NCBI GenBank assembly: GCA_001708385.1
Contig: CP012388.1
Location: 744,001 to 808,000 of the forward strand
Direction: 5' to 3'
Length of the DNA stretch: 64,000 nucleotides
From: Flavobacterium psychrophilum
GTDB taxonomy: Bacteria; Bacteroidota; Bacteroidia; Flavobacteriales; Flavobacteriaceae
Shown one piece after another: positions 43,251-52,730 of the stretch; the stretch's first letter is position 1; every line of letters begins with the position of its first letter. The notes under the pieces are model-generated. The model searched no databases. It had not been told where the DNA came from and saw nothing but the letters and a program-made list of their open reading frames with translations. A program made the position numbers and the translations under genes.

Positions 43251-46200
43251 TTGAACACTACTAAACAACACTCATACTTTTTAGGAGGCGGAGAAATGGC
43301 AGAACGCACCAGAAACCACGACTGGGCTTCTACCACATTGGGCCCAATTGAACAATGGCCTCAAAGTCTTCGCAATACAGTTGCTATGGTGTTGTCGTCT
43401 AAATTTCCTATGCTTTTATGGTGGGGCCCGGATCATATACAATTTTATAACGATGCCTATCGACCAAGTATGGGAGATGATGGTAAACACCCTAAAGCTC
43501 TGGGGCAAAATGGTGAGAAATGCTGGCCCGAGATATGGAATACCATAAATCCGCTAATGGAAAAGGTTTTAAACGAAGGTGAAAGTGTTTGGCGCGAGGA
43601 CCTTTATTTACCCATTTACCGTAACGGAAAGCTTGATGATGTATATTGGACATTTAGCTATAGCCCTGTAATGGATGAAAACAATGTTGTTCAGGGTGTA
43701 TTGGTTATATGTGACGAAACTACCGAAAAGGTTCTAACTATCAAGAGTCTTACAGAAAGCAAGAAAGAACTTGAATTTGCTATTGAAGCTACCGAACTTG
43801 GCACTTTTGACCTGAATCCATTAACTGGATTGTTTACAGGTAATGCAAGACTTAAGGAGTGGTTCGGGCTTAGACCTGATGAACATATTCCGTTAGGCCA
43901 TGCTACATCTGTTATTGCACTTAAAGACCGTAGCCGTGTTGAAGAAGCCATCGCTTACAGCCTTCAGTATGAATCGGGTGGATTGTATGATACCGAATAT
44001 ACAATTGTGCATCCGGTAACAAAAACGGAGCGTATTGTAAGAGCTAAAGGACGTGCGCAATTCAACGAATATAAAATTGCATACCGCTTAAACGGTACAC
44101 TTCAGGATATTACAGAAAGTATCACTTCTAAAAGAGAAATTGCGAAGGCCAACGAGCTTAACGACCTTATACTTAAAAATGCCGGAGTTGGTTTATTTAG
44201 AATAGACCTGCTTACCGGACAGATAGAATATAACAAAGCTTTTTCGGCTATACTTACCGGAGATCCCGATAAAACAGAGATCTCCAGGAAAAGCTTTGCT
44301 AAACACATACATCCTGACGACGTTGCCGACAGGGATGCCGCACTGATTGAAGGTGCAAAAACCAATGAATTTTATTACTCACCCCGTATGATATGGGATG
44401 ATGGGTCTGTACACCGTGTTCACGTTATGGGTACAAATACCCTTGATGAAACAGGAAAACCAATCGTTTTTTCGGGTACAGTCAGGGATATAACCATACT
44501 GGAAGATCAGAGAGCGGCACTAGAGACTGCCGAAACGTTAAAACGCGAAGGTGATGCAATGTTTCGCAATGTAACTGATACCTCACCTGTGGGGCTTTGG
44601 CTTTCGGATGAAAACGGAGAGATAATTTATGTAAACAGGATATTTTCTGAATGGACAGGACTTTCACAGCAGGAATTCATGCAAAGTGGCTGGGCAAATT
44701 CAATTGTTGAAGAAGACAGGGAACGTTTACTTGTAGAACTAAAAAAGGCTGTTTCTGAAAGAGTTCATTATGACACTATATTCAGGCAGCAAAATATAGA
44801 CAAAGTAGTATGGTGCCGCGTTGCAGGCGATCCGTACTATAATGAAGACGGCAGTTTTGCGGGATATTCAGGCTACGTACTGGATATAAATGAAATTATT
44901 GAGAGCCGCAAGGCGTTAATGCAAAGCGAAGAACGTTTCCGTTCTATGATAGAGCAGGCTCCGGTTGCAACATGCCTGTTTGCAGGGAAGGAAATGCTGG
45001 TTGAAGTTGCTAACGATATTATGATAGGCTATTGGGGTAAAGATAAATCGGTAATGGGCAAACCGCTAAGTGTTGGTGTACCTGAACTAGTTGGACAACC
45101 TTTTCTTGATATACTTGACAAAGTATATACTACCGGTATAGCACATAGTGACACCTCAACACCTGTACTTTTAGAGGTAGGTGGCGTTTTAGGCACTTAC
45201 TATTTTGACTTTACTTATCAGCCGTTATTTGACACCAAGGGAGAAGTATACGGCGTAATGGATATGGCAATAGATGTTACCGAACGTGTTCTTGCACAGC
45301 AACGTGTTGCCGAAAGCCAAAAACAGATATTGGATTCATTCGAGCAATCTCCCGTTGGTATCGCTATTTTAGCAAAAGAAAACCTTGTGTTTACAATGGC
45401 TAATCCTTTTTATGGGGAACTTGTGGGCAGGGACAGGGATTCACTTATTGGTAAACCTTTAATGGAGATTTTACCTGAACTTGATGGCCAGGGATTTGAT
45501 AAATTGCTTGATGAAGTTATTGCTACGGGAGTACCATTTACAGCAAAAGAAATATCCGTAAACTTAAAAAGAAATAATCGTCTTGAGACTATATATGTAG
45601 ACCTTACCTATCAACCCATGTATGATGGTAATAAGAATGTTACGGGTGTGCTTGTAGCAGCTAACGATGTTACACAGCAGGTACAATCCAGGGCGCAGGT
45701 TGAACAAAGCGAAGCTAAGCTACGATCTATTATTGCTACAGCTCCGGCAGGTATCGGGCTGTTTGTAGGCAGGGAACTGATAGTTGATATGCCTAACCAG
45801 ACATTCATAGATATAGTGGGTAAAGGATGGGATATTGTAGGAAAACCACTTCGCGAAGCTATGCCCGAACTTATAGAGCATGGACAGCCTTTCCTTAAAA
45901 TACTTGATGATGTATTTACCACCGGAAAAATGTACCAAAGTTACGGTGATCAGGTTATTATCGTTCAGAATGGTGTAACCACATATAATTACTACAATAT
46001 TACATATACCCCTCTCTTCGATGAGAACAATGAGGTATACGCCATATTAGACATCGCTATTGATGTTACTGAAGCGATAGAGGCCCGCCAAAGGGCAGAA
46101 GATATTGGTAGTGCTCTTCAAAGAGCTATTGAACTGGCAGAACTGGCTACATGGCGTTATAACATAAAAGAAAATACTTTTACATTTTCACAGCGTTTTC

Positions 46201-47309
46201 TTGACTGGCTAGGCTTTACCGGAGATTATACTACGTCTGTCGAAAAAGCTTATGATACCCTGCCGGGAGATTATGTTGAACAAATAGATGATGCTATAGC
46301 CATTGCTATTAGTAAAAATTCATCGGGTAAATATGATAAGGAGCACCCTATAATCAATAGACGTACAGGTCAGATACGTATTATTCATTCTCAGGCAGAG
46401 GTAACGTATGACAGTGCGGGAAATCCTGAATTCTTAACCGGAAACGCACGTGATATAACAAAAGAGAGACGATTACAACAGGAACTTGAGTATCAGGTGG
46501 AACAGCGTACCGAAGAATTGCAGGAAGCCAATATAGAGCTCGCCGATGCTATTAATGCATTGGAACAAAATAACGAAGAGCTTCAACAGTTTGCATACAT
46601 TGCTTCTCACGATTTACAGGAGCCTACACGAAAAATCAGCATTTTTGCAAAGATGCTTGCAGATAGCCTTAGCGGCATCGACGAAAGGCCAAAAATGTTT
46701 TTGGATAAAATATCCACTTCTGCGGAAAGAATGGCGGCCCTTATCAGTGATATACTAGCCTACTCGCAATTATCTAAAGATAATAACTTAATAGAGCCTG
46801 TAGACCTTAACAAAATTGCTGCCGAAACCATTACCGATTTCGAACTTATTATAGAGCAGTCTGACGCTGTTGTAAATTACAATAAGTTGCCTGTTGTAGA
46901 AGGGATTCCGAGACAGATGTCGCAGTTGTTTGGCAACCTGATATCGAACTCATTGAAATACAGACGCCCGAATGTAGCCCCCATTGTAAGTGTAACTGCT
47001 GAGTTTTTGCCTGAGGAAGAAGCTATAAAAATTAATGGCTTTACAAAAGGCAGGGATTATTACAGGATTACATTCAGTGATAATGGGATAGGTTTTAACC
47101 AGGAATATGCAGATAAGATTTTCAACATTTTCCAGAGGCTTCATGGTAAATCGGAATATTCCGGAACTGGAATTGGACTATCTATTTGTAAAAAAATTGT
47201 GCTTAACCACCACGGAACGATAGAGGCAAAAGGTTCTAAAGACGAAGGTGCTACATTTGTGGTTATACTTCCTGCAAAACAAAACTTCGACGAAGAGTCT
47301 GAACAATAA
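43251..47309 (+). CDS. multi-PAS sensor histidine kinase
   Basis: This is a large soluble kinase of 1352 residues with no membrane helix. I count eight PAS units, about 1-170, 171-295, 296-420, 430-555, 556-685, 690-815, 820-945 and 950-1085; units five to seven are close to each other and look like tandem duplicates. A coiled coil, the HisKA helix with the phospho-acceptor His in FAYIASHDLQEPTRK, and the ATPase domain (NLISNSLKYRR, DNGIGFN, YSGTGIGLSICKKIV) follow. The start is a TTG, chosen because the family N-terminus FLGGGEM lies upstream of the first good ATG at 43296. No response regulator gene is adjacent, so it is an orphan kinase. Confidence 0.9.
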   Translation: MNTTKQHSYFLGGGEMAERTRNHDWASTTLGPIEQWPQSLRNTVAMVLSSKFPMLLWWGPDHIQFYNDAYRPSMGDDGKHPKALGQNGEKCWPEIWNTINPLMEKVLNEGESVWREDLYLPIYRNGKLDDVYWTFSYSPVMDENNVVQGVLVICDETTEKVLTIKSLTESKKELEFAIEATELGTFDLNPLTGLFTGNARLKEWFGLRPDEHIPLGHATSVIALKDRSRVEEAIAYSLQYESGGLYDTEYTIVHPVTKTERIVRAKGRAQFNEYKIAYRLNGTLQDITESITSKREIAKANELNDLILKNAGVGLFRIDLLTGQIEYNKAFSAILTGDPDKTEISRKSFAKHIHPDDVADRDAALIEGAKTNEFYYSPRMIWDDGSVHRVHVMGTNTLDETGKPIVFSGTVRDITILEDQRAALETAETLKREGDAMFRNVTDTSPVGLWLSDENGEIIYVNRIFSEWTGLSQQEFMQSGWANSIVEEDRERLLVELKKAVSERVHYDTIFRQQNIDKVVWCRVAGDPYYNEDGSFAGYSGYVLDINEIIESRKALMQSEERFRSMIEQAPVATCLFAGKEMLVEVANDIMIGYWGKDKSVMGKPLSVGVPELVGQPFLDILDKVYTTGIAHSDTSTPVLLEVGGVLGTYYFDFTYQPLFDTKGEVYGVMDMAIDVTERVLAQQRVAESQKQILDSFEQSPVGIAILAKENLVFTMANPFYGELVGRDRDSLIGKPLMEILPELDGQGFDKLLDEVIATGVPFTAKEISVNLKRNNRLETIYVDLTYQPMYDGNKNVTGVLVAANDVTQQVQSRAQVEQSEAKLRSIIATAPAGIGLFVGRELIVDMPNQTFIDIVGKGWDIVGKPLREAMPELIEHGQPFLKILDDVFTTGKMYQSYGDQVIIVQNGVTTYNYYNITYTPLFDENNEVYAILDIAIDVTEAIEARQRAEDIGSALQRAIELAELATWRYNIKENTFTFSQRFLDWLGFTGDYTTSVEKAYDTLPGDYVEQIDDAIAIAISKNSSGKYDKEHPIINRRTGQIRIIHSQAEVTYDSAGNPEFLTGNARDITKERRLQQELEYQVEQRTEELQEANIELADAINALEQNNEELQQFAYIASHDLQEPTRKISIFAKMLADSLSGIDERPKMFLDKISTSAERMAALISDILAYSQLSKDNNLIEPVDLNKIAAETITDFELIIEQSDAVVNYNKLPVVEGIPRQMSQLFGNLISNSLKYRRPNVAPIVSVTAEFLPEEEAIKINGFTKGRDYYRITFSDNGIGFNQEYADKIFNIFQRLHGKSEYSGTGIGLSICKKIVLNHHGTIEAKGSKDEGATFVVILPAKQNFDEESEQ

Positions 47310-47330
47310 TTCGTTATATCCGGGCAAATC

Positions 47331-47423
47331 TGCGTGAGGGATAGTAGCGGCATCCCTGTAGTGCAACGGAAGGATATAGCGGATAGCCCGGCGCGTAATG
47401 CAATGGAGCGGCACGCCCAAAGG
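47331..47423 (+). repeat. flavobacterial interspersed palindromic repeat, copy 2
   Basis: GATAGTAGCGGCATCC is followed by a short hairpin region and AAGGATATAGCGGATAGC, the same outline as the inverted copy at 6461-6533. A second hairpin-forming stretch (CCCGGCGCG ... GGCACGCC) follows. It lies between the kinase and aguB and may also end the kinase transcript. Confidence 0.65.
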
Positions 47424-47482
47424 AATTTTACATTTAAGAAAAGGCTAACAGCGGTATCCCTGAAAAAATAAAACTTTTTGCG

Positions 47483-47490
47483 TAAATTTG
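47483..47490 (+). promoter_or_regulatory. -7 element of the aguB gene
   Basis: TAAATTTG matches TAnnTTTG exactly and is 24 bases before the aguB ATG, giving a leader of about 17 bases. A matching -33 TTG is not seen. Confidence 0.5.
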
Positions 47491-47513
47491 CCCCTCAATT
47501 TTTATGTAAAGCC

Positions 47514-48389
47514 ATGAGTAAAGTAAAAGTAGGATTAGTACAGATGAGCTGCGTAAAAGACAGGCAGCCTAACGTTGACAAAGCCATTAGGGAAATTCGG
47601 AAAGCTGCTGCCGATGGAGCACAAATTATTTGCCTTCAGGAGCTGTTTACCTCGCTGTATTTTTGCGATGTTGAAGATTATGATAACTTTCAGTTAGCTG
47701 AAGCCATTCCCGGCCCGTCTACCGCTGCACTTACCGAAGTTGCAAAAGAACTTGAAGTGGTAATTATTGCTTCGCTGTTTGAAAAACGCGCCGAAGGCCT
47801 TTACCATAACACTACTGCGGTTATTGACGCTGATGGTACTTACCTTGGTAAATACCGCAAAATGCACATTCCGGATGATCCGGCATTTTACGAAAAATTC
47901 TATTTTACCCCGGGCGACCTGGGCTATAAAACATTCCAGACACGTTTTGCCAAAATTGGTATTCTTATCTGCTGGGATCAGTGGTATCCAGAAGCGAGCC
48001 GTATAACGGCGCTTATGGGTGCAGAAATCATGTTCTACCCTACTGCTATTGGCTGGGCTACAGACCAGGATGAAGAAACTAACAAAGAACAATATGACGC
48101 ATGGCAAATTATTCAGCGTTCGCATGCCGTTGCCAATGGTGTTCACGTAGTGAGCGTTAACCGTGTGGGCTTTGAGCAGGACGGTGCTATGAAATTCTGG
48201 GGCGGTAGCTTCGTAGCGAACCCGCAGGGTAAACTACTATACTTAGGTTCTCACTACAACGAAGAGACTACTGTTGTAGAAATTGATACTAAGAAAACCG
48301 ATCATTACCGTACGCATTGGCCTTTTCTTCGCGACAGAAGAATTGACAGCTACCAGCCGATAACAAAACGCTACCTGGACGAGGAGTAA
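47514..48389 (+). CDS. aguB: N-carbamoylputrescine amidase
   Basis: The 291-residue protein belongs to the nitrilase superfamily. The catalytic triad is visible as Glu43 (LQELF), Lys116 (KYRKMHIPDD) and Cys153 (ILICWDQWYPE). The details after the Cys, with Trp-Asp-Gln-Trp, are those of AguB. It releases ammonia and CO2 from N-carbamoylputrescine to give putrescine. The ATG at 47514 fits the family start KVKVGLVQMS; a TTG upstream at 47478 would overlap the promoter element. The agmatine deiminase gene follows after 82 bases, so the pair converts agmatine to putrescine. Confidence 0.95.
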   Translation: MSKVKVGLVQMSCVKDRQPNVDKAIREIRKAAADGAQIICLQELFTSLYFCDVEDYDNFQLAEAIPGPSTAALTEVAKELEVVIIASLFEKRAEGLYHNTTAVIDADGTYLGKYRKMHIPDDPAFYEKFYFTPGDLGYKTFQTRFAKIGILICWDQWYPEASRITALMGAEIMFYPTAIGWATDQDEETNKEQYDAWQIIQRSHAVANGVHVVSVNRVGFEQDGAMKFWGGSFVANPQGKLLYLGSHYNEETTVVEIDTKKTDHYRTHWPFLRDRRIDSYQPITKRYLDEE

Positions 48390-48471
48390 ACTATTTTCGG
48401 GTTTTTGAGTTTCGGGTTTCGGGTTGACTGGCTCCTGAATAGTTTTAATACGGTTTCTATACTTATAAATA

Positions 48472-49536
48472 ATGACTTTCGATACACCAACACCCAAACA
48501 GCTTGGATTCCATTTTCCGGCTGAATTTGCAGAACAGCGTGCACTTTGGCTTTCATGGCCTCACAAAGAGGCTTCATGGCCGGGTAAACTGCATACTATA
48601 TACAAGCCTTACTGTGAGTTTATACTTCAGGTATCGCGTCACCAAAAGGTTTGCATTAACGTAGCCGATACTGCAATGCAGCAGTTTGCACTAACGGAAA
48701 TTGAGAAATTTGCGTCTTCTGTTCCGGGAGCAAGGCTAAATGAAATCAGTTTTTACCTGCACCCTACTAACGATGCATGGTGCCGTGATCACGGTCCCGC
48801 ATTCTTAGTAAACAAACAAACAGGCGAAAAAGCTATTGTGGATTGGGGCTATAATGCGTGGGGCGATAAATATCCTCCGTATGACCTTGATGATGTTATT
48901 CCGACTCGTATTGGGGAGGCTTTAGGACTTAAAGTCTTTCATCCCGGTATTGTAATGGAAGGTGGATCTGTTGAGTTTAACGGCAGAGGCACGTTAATGA
49001 CTACTACTGCATGCCTGCTTAATAAAAACCGTAACCCGCATCTTAGCCAAAAGCAAATTGAAGAATACCTTACCGAGTACTACGGTGTAGAGCATATTCT
49101 TTGGTTAGGAGATGGTATTGTTGGCGATGATACTGATGGACATATTGATGATATTACCCGTTTTGTAAACGAAGATACTGTGGTTACCGTGGTGGAACAC
49201 GACAAGAATGACGAGAACTACGAACTGCTTAAGGAGAACCTGAAAAGCCTTCATACGATGCGTCTTGAAGACGGCAAACAGCTTAATGTAATTGAGCTGC
49301 CAATGCCAAAGGCTGTAATTTATGAAGACCAAAGGCTTCCTGCATCATATGCTAACTTTTATATAGCGAACAAAAGTATTATCGTGCCTACCTTTCAGGA
49401 TAGTGTAAACGATATTAAAGCTTTAGATATAATTCAATCCTGCTTTAAAGACCGCGAGGTTATCGGCATAGACTCTACGGACCTTATCTGGGGATTAGGT
49501 AGTTTCCACTGCCTTAGCCAGCAGGAACCGGTTTAA
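48472..49536 (+). CDS. aguA: agmatine deiminase
   Basis: The 354-residue protein is a pentein-fold guanidine-modifying enzyme of the peptidylarginine-deiminase-like group. It has WPHKEASWPG at the substrate entrance, WCRDHGPAF, MEGGSVEFNGRGT, GDDTDGHIDDITRF with the catalytic His and Asp, and the nucleophile Cys347 in GSFHCLSQQEP. It turns agmatine into N-carbamoylputrescine and ammonia, the substrate of aguB just upstream. No signal peptide is present, so it acts in the cytoplasm. The 82-base gap contains short TTTCGGGT repeats. Confidence 0.95.
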   Translation: MTFDTPTPKQLGFHFPAEFAEQRALWLSWPHKEASWPGKLHTIYKPYCEFILQVSRHQKVCINVADTAMQQFALTEIEKFASSVPGARLNEISFYLHPTNDAWCRDHGPAFLVNKQTGEKAIVDWGYNAWGDKYPPYDLDDVIPTRIGEALGLKVFHPGIVMEGGSVEFNGRGTLMTTTACLLNKNRNPHLSQKQIEEYLTEYYGVEHILWLGDGIVGDDTDGHIDDITRFVNEDTVVTVVEHDKNDENYELLKENLKSLHTMRLEDGKQLNVIELPMPKAVIYEDQRLPASYANFYIANKSIIVPTFQDSVNDIKALDIIQSCFKDREVIGIDSTDLIWGLGSFHCLSQQEPV

Positions 49537-49545
49537 TACAGTAAG

Positions 49546-49606
49546 CAGTGTTCAGTAATCAATCGTTACAATTATTATATAAGAACCAATTAATTACTGG
49601 ACACTG
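49546..49606. repeat. imperfect inverted repeat after aguA
   Basis: CAGTGTTCAGTAAT and ATTACTGGACACTG pair over 14 bases with one mismatch around a 33-base AT-rich loop between the convergent aguA and trxA genes. It may act as a weak bidirectional transcript end. Confidence 0.5.
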
Positions 49607-49614
49607 TAAACTTA

Positions 49615-49917
49615 TTACTGAAAACTATTTATAGTACGTATCAATTCCTCTTTCGGTACAACACCACTATGCCTCCAAAGCATTTTTCCGTTTTGGAAAA
49701 GCATCAAAGTAGGTACTCCCTTCACCTGAAACTGCGGGCTCGACATTAATGCCTGATTTTTATCTACATCTACTTTGATGATCTTTATACGGTCACCAAG
49801 GGTATCTTTCACTTCTTTTAGTATAGGTGCCAGCATTTGGCATGGCCCACACCAGGTAGCGAAAAAGTCCACTAATACAGGTTCGGGGCTATTTATAATG
49901 GCATTGAAACTATCCAT
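49615..49917 (-). CDS. trxA: thioredoxin
   Basis: The 100-residue protein is a minimal thioredoxin with ATWCGPCQML, redox Cys23 and Cys26, the Asp before the active site (LVDFF), and the cis-Pro in KGVPTLMLF. It supplies electrons to enzymes such as the methionine sulfoxide reductases coded elsewhere in the window. It lacks a signal peptide. A -7 element lies just upstream, and a relic of a metallo-hydrolase gene precedes it on the same strand, which suggests it once belonged to a sulfur-detoxification cluster. Confidence 0.94.
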   Translation of the reverse strand: MDSFNAIINSPEPVLVDFFATWCGPCQMLAPILKEVKDTLGDRIKIIKVDVDKNQALMSSPQFQVKGVPTLMLFQNGKMLWRHSGVVPKEELIRTINSFQ

Positions 49918-49941
49918 AGTTATAGTATTTTAGGTTTATAC

Positions 49942-49949
49942 CAAATTTA
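49942..49949 (-). promoter_or_regulatory. -7 element of trxA
   Basis: TAAATTTG on the minus strand matches TAnnTTTG exactly, 25 bases before the trxA start. The nearest TTG upstream is 25 bases from it, slightly more than the usual spacing. Confidence 0.5.
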
Positions 49950-50086
49950 CGAAAAAAGCTCCGCCATTATAAACCAACAGAGCCGCACCGCGTTAATTTT
50001 TAGTTATAATAAAGTAGTGGTACACGTATGATCGGTTTTTGGAACAGCGTTTCTATCACTTGCTACCGATCCAAATGAAGGGTTAC

Positions 50087-50182
50087 TTAACGAAGCGGAT
50101 CTACAATTGTGGCCTCGCCGTTGCTCTCTATATAATAAGCCGCATGCGATAGGCAGCCGGTATACATTTGTTCTATTTTCAT
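50087..50182 (-). pseudogene. 5' relic of a persulfide-dioxygenase-like MBL hydrolase gene
   Basis: The ATG at 50182 opens a 31-codon frame that reads MKIEQMYTGCLSHAAYY and ends NGEATIVDPLR before TAA. This is the N-terminus of MBL-fold persulfide dioxygenase/rhodanese-type proteins, whose usual form is MKIEQIYTGCLAQGAYYI and IIDPLR. The rest (metal-binding HxHxDH and beyond, more than 400 codons) is missing. An AAAGGA sequence still precedes the start, as in front of the msr fusion gene. It lies upstream of trxA on the same strand and most likely results from a deletion. Confidence 0.75.
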
Positions 50183-50375
50183 GATATATTCCTTTAATGA
50201 CAAAGGTAAAATTACAGCTCTATAGCCCGTAAACTATGACAATTGTCAGTTTCGATCGCGTATTTGTAATCTGTTAAGGGATAATCACAATTGTTAGTTA
50301 AACTACCTGTCTGTTGCTATATTCGTTATCGTTCTAACAAAATATTTCTTACTTTTATTAAAAACATAAAACAAC

Positions 50376-51953
50376 ATGAAAAGAATAAATTTAGTATTAG
50401 CCATAGTGTTGGGATGCCTGCTAACAACGGTTTCCTGCAAGAAGAAAGACGGAGAGGTTAATGCCAATACCGAAGTGCACGACCATGATGATGCAAGTAT
50501 ACCTTTGGACACTACGCAGATCGCTTCATTCTTTACTAAACATGCAGAGTTTAAAGAGTTTGAAAAAGATGTAAGAAAATTGTATTCTAAGCACAACCAT
50601 TTTATATGGCACGATAGAGGTGGGCTTATTGAGTTTGCCGATGTATTGCATAACAGGGTAAACCAGATGGATAATGAAGGGCTTGAATTAAAGATTCCGT
50701 ACAAAGAACAACTGAACGACATTTTTGATAGCCCTAAAAGTAAGCCGGATACCGAAAGTGAATTGCTTATAAGCTCATTATACTTTTATTACACCAAAAA
50801 TGTACTTGAAGGCCTTGATAAAAGTAAAAGCCAGCAAACAGGATGGTATCTGCCACGTGAAAGGGTTGACTATGTAGCGTATCTGGACACGTTAATGCAG
50901 GACCCTAAGCTTATTAAGCAGGACAAATCTGAAATGTTCAGTCAATACTATAACCTTCGCAAAGGATTACAGAAATACCGCGAAATTGAGAAAAAAGGCG
51001 CATGGGGAACTATTGCCCTTGGTGAAGGTGTAAAATCACTTAAAGAAGGTGATTCTGCTGCGGCTGTGGTTCAGATACGAAAAAGATTAGCTCTTGAGGG
51101 TTATCTTAAAAGTGATTCTGGAAAATCGGTTTACGATAGTGAACTTGCCGAAGGCCTGAAAGCCTATGAGCAGAAACACAACCGTGAATTTGACGGTAAG
51201 ATAGGCCCGGCTATGGTAAAGGAACTTAATATGTCTATAGGCGACCTTATTAAAGCCATTACTGTTAATATGGAGCGTTGCCGATGGATATCGCCTAAAA
51301 TGGATCAGGCACCGGAAGTTATAGCAGTTAACATACCTTCATACCGATTGGTATATTATAAAAAAGGCAAACCTGCTTTCACCTCTAAAGTTGTGGTTGG
51401 TAAAGAACTGAATAAGACAGTTGTTTTCAGCGGGCAGATGAGTTACCTTAATTTTGCACCGTACTGGAATATACCGACCAGTATATTAAATAAAGAGATT
51501 AAACCGGGTATTGCAAAAGACCCTAATTATCTTTCTAAACATAACATGGAGTGGGTAGATGGCAAACGTGTACGCCAGAAACCGGGAGGACAAAACTCTT
51601 TAGGAAAAGTAAAATTCATGTTCCCTAACTCAAACAACATCTATCTTCACGATACACCCGCTAAGAGTTTATTCAATAAAGATGACAGGGCATTTAGTCA
51701 TGGTTGCGTACGTGTGGAAAAAGCACGTGACCTTGCCATCATGATTACAAAAGAAGATGGCAACTGGACAGAAGCTAAAGTTGATAAAGCCATGAATGCC
51801 GGAAAAGAAAGCACTTACAGCCTTAAGAAAAAGATTCCTGTATACATTGCTTACTTTACAGCATGGGCCGATGAAAACGGAAATGTTTCTTTCTATGAAG
51901 ATATTTATAAACGTGACGAAAGGCTTGCAGGCTTATTATATGCGGCTAAATAG
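50376..51953 (+). CDS. YcbB-type L,D-transpeptidase lipoprotein
   Basis: The 525-residue protein starts with a lipoprotein signal (LLTTVSC, Cys21). The order of parts is a helical N-terminal region (about 60-200), a peptidoglycan-binding domain (about 215-290; LKEGDSAAAVVQIRKRLALEG, GKIGPAMVKELN), and the catalytic YkuD domain (about 315-470) with HDTP and the active-site SHGCVRV, nucleophile Cys444. It makes 3-3 cross-links in peptidoglycan or anchors lipoproteins to it in the periplasm. The overall layout is that of LdtD/YcbB. It is monocistronic and ends at a bidirectional terminator shared with the NlpC/P60 gene. Confidence 0.93.
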   Translation: MKRINLVLAIVLGCLLTTVSCKKKDGEVNANTEVHDHDDASIPLDTTQIASFFTKHAEFKEFEKDVRKLYSKHNHFIWHDRGGLIEFADVLHNRVNQMDNEGLELKIPYKEQLNDIFDSPKSKPDTESELLISSLYFYYTKNVLEGLDKSKSQQTGWYLPRERVDYVAYLDTLMQDPKLIKQDKSEMFSQYYNLRKGLQKYREIEKKGAWGTIALGEGVKSLKEGDSAAAVVQIRKRLALEGYLKSDSGKSVYDSELAEGLKAYEQKHNREFDGKIGPAMVKELNMSIGDLIKAITVNMERCRWISPKMDQAPEVIAVNIPSYRLVYYKKGKPAFTSKVVVGKELNKTVVFSGQMSYLNFAPYWNIPTSILNKEIKPGIAKDPNYLSKHNMEWVDGKRVRQKPGGQNSLGKVKFMFPNSNNIYLHDTPAKSLFNKDDRAFSHGCVRVEKARDLAIMITKEDGNWTEAKVDKAMNAGKESTYSLKKKIPVYIAYFTAWADENGNVSFYEDIYKRDERLAGLLYAAK

Positions 51954-52009
51954 TAGAAGAGTTTCAGGGCCGAATTATCTTACTTATAACTATAATATTG
52001 ATTACACAT

Positions 52010-52049
52010 AAAAAAACAGGTTATTCCGAAATGGATAACCTGTTTTTTT
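52010..52049. terminator. bidirectional terminator
   Basis: A 15-bp stem (AAAAAAACAGGTTAT and complement) with a 10-base loop sits between the convergent transpeptidase and NlpC/P60 genes, with A- and T-runs on both sides. Confidence 0.88.
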
Positions 52050-52079
52050 ATATAATATGAGACTTCCATCCAAATCCAA

Positions 52080-52607
52080 CTATAATTCAAAAGGATCTAT
52101 ACATTTATAAAATCTCCTGGTATACATATCAGATCCTAATTCGCTAATCGTAACTGCCATTTCTTTACCTGAAGAAGCATGAATAAATTTCGATTTCATT
52201 CCTTTAGCCTCAGCAACTATACCCACATGCCCAACCGATTTGCTATCACGATAGCCGTAAAACACCAGAACATCCCCTACTTTAAAATCTTCCGGTTTTA
52301 AGGCTTTTCCAAGTTTGGTAAACCCCGATGAGCTTCTTGGCAATTCTATATTAAAATGTTTATAGACAAAGTTTACAAAACCGGAGCAGTCAAAACCTTT
52401 TTTAGGGTCACCCCCTGCATAACAGTATTTGGTACCCATATACTTTTTAGCAAATGTAAGTACCTCATCACGCTTCGCTTTTTCGGCAGTGGCTTTAGTA
52501 TCGGTAATCTCTGATTTGTTTTCCGGCAGTGGCTTTTTGTTTTCGGCACGGCAAAAAACAAAGGTCGCAGCAAGGGTTAAAAGCAATGGTATTTTGTATA
52601 ATTTCAT
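52080..52607 (-). CDS. NlpC/P60 (C40) peptidoglycan peptidase
   Basis: The 175-residue protein has a signal sequence ending near FVFCR, possibly a lipoprotein with Cys19. The catalytic domain covers about 45-170, with GTKYCYAGGDPKKGFDCSGF (nucleophile Cys74), VGHVGI (His127) and a third polar residue His143 in FIHASSG. It cleaves the D-Glu to diamino-acid bond in peptide stems outside the inner membrane. The usual length for the single-domain form is 150-190 residues, so it is complete. It ends opposite the L,D-transpeptidase, another cell-wall enzyme. Confidence 0.92.
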   Translation of the reverse strand: MKLYKIPLLLTLAATFVFCRAENKKPLPENKSEITDTKATAEKAKRDEVLTFAKKYMGTKYCYAGGDPKKGFDCSGFVNFVYKHFNIELPRSSSGFTKLGKALKPEDFKVGDVLVFYGYRDSKSVGHVGIVAEAKGMKSKFIHASSGKEMAVTISELGSDMYTRRFYKCIDPFEL

Positions 52608-52730
52608 AGGCTTAGCTTTTTACAAAGACTGCAAAGTAACCAAAAACTACGCCATTATCGGCAAGGTCTTGTAAATATCTGTAAAACTTTATATGTTGGA
52701 CAAAGTGAAAATTTTGTTAAAACAAAAGAA

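Larger units (their letters stand above)
49918..50375. other. 458-base gap between trxA and the L,D-transpeptidase gene
   Basis: Apart from the trxA -7 element and the metallo-hydrolase relic, nothing codes here. After the relic's stop the minus strand reads on in frame for 22 codons between stops (VIETLFQKPIIRV region), which may be the tail end of another deleted gene, though I cannot name it. The right part holds the transpeptidase leader. Confidence 0.45.

Noticed and set aside
43296..43298. Alternative start of the multi-PAS kinase behind an AGGAGG sequence
   Set aside because: The AGGAGG codes the conserved LGGGE of the family N-terminus, and this phylum makes little use of Shine-Dalgarno pairing.
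48390..48471. TTTCGGGT repeats between aguB and aguA as a regulatory RNA or array
   Set aside because: There are only about three short imperfect copies in 82 bases, with no stable fold that I can see.
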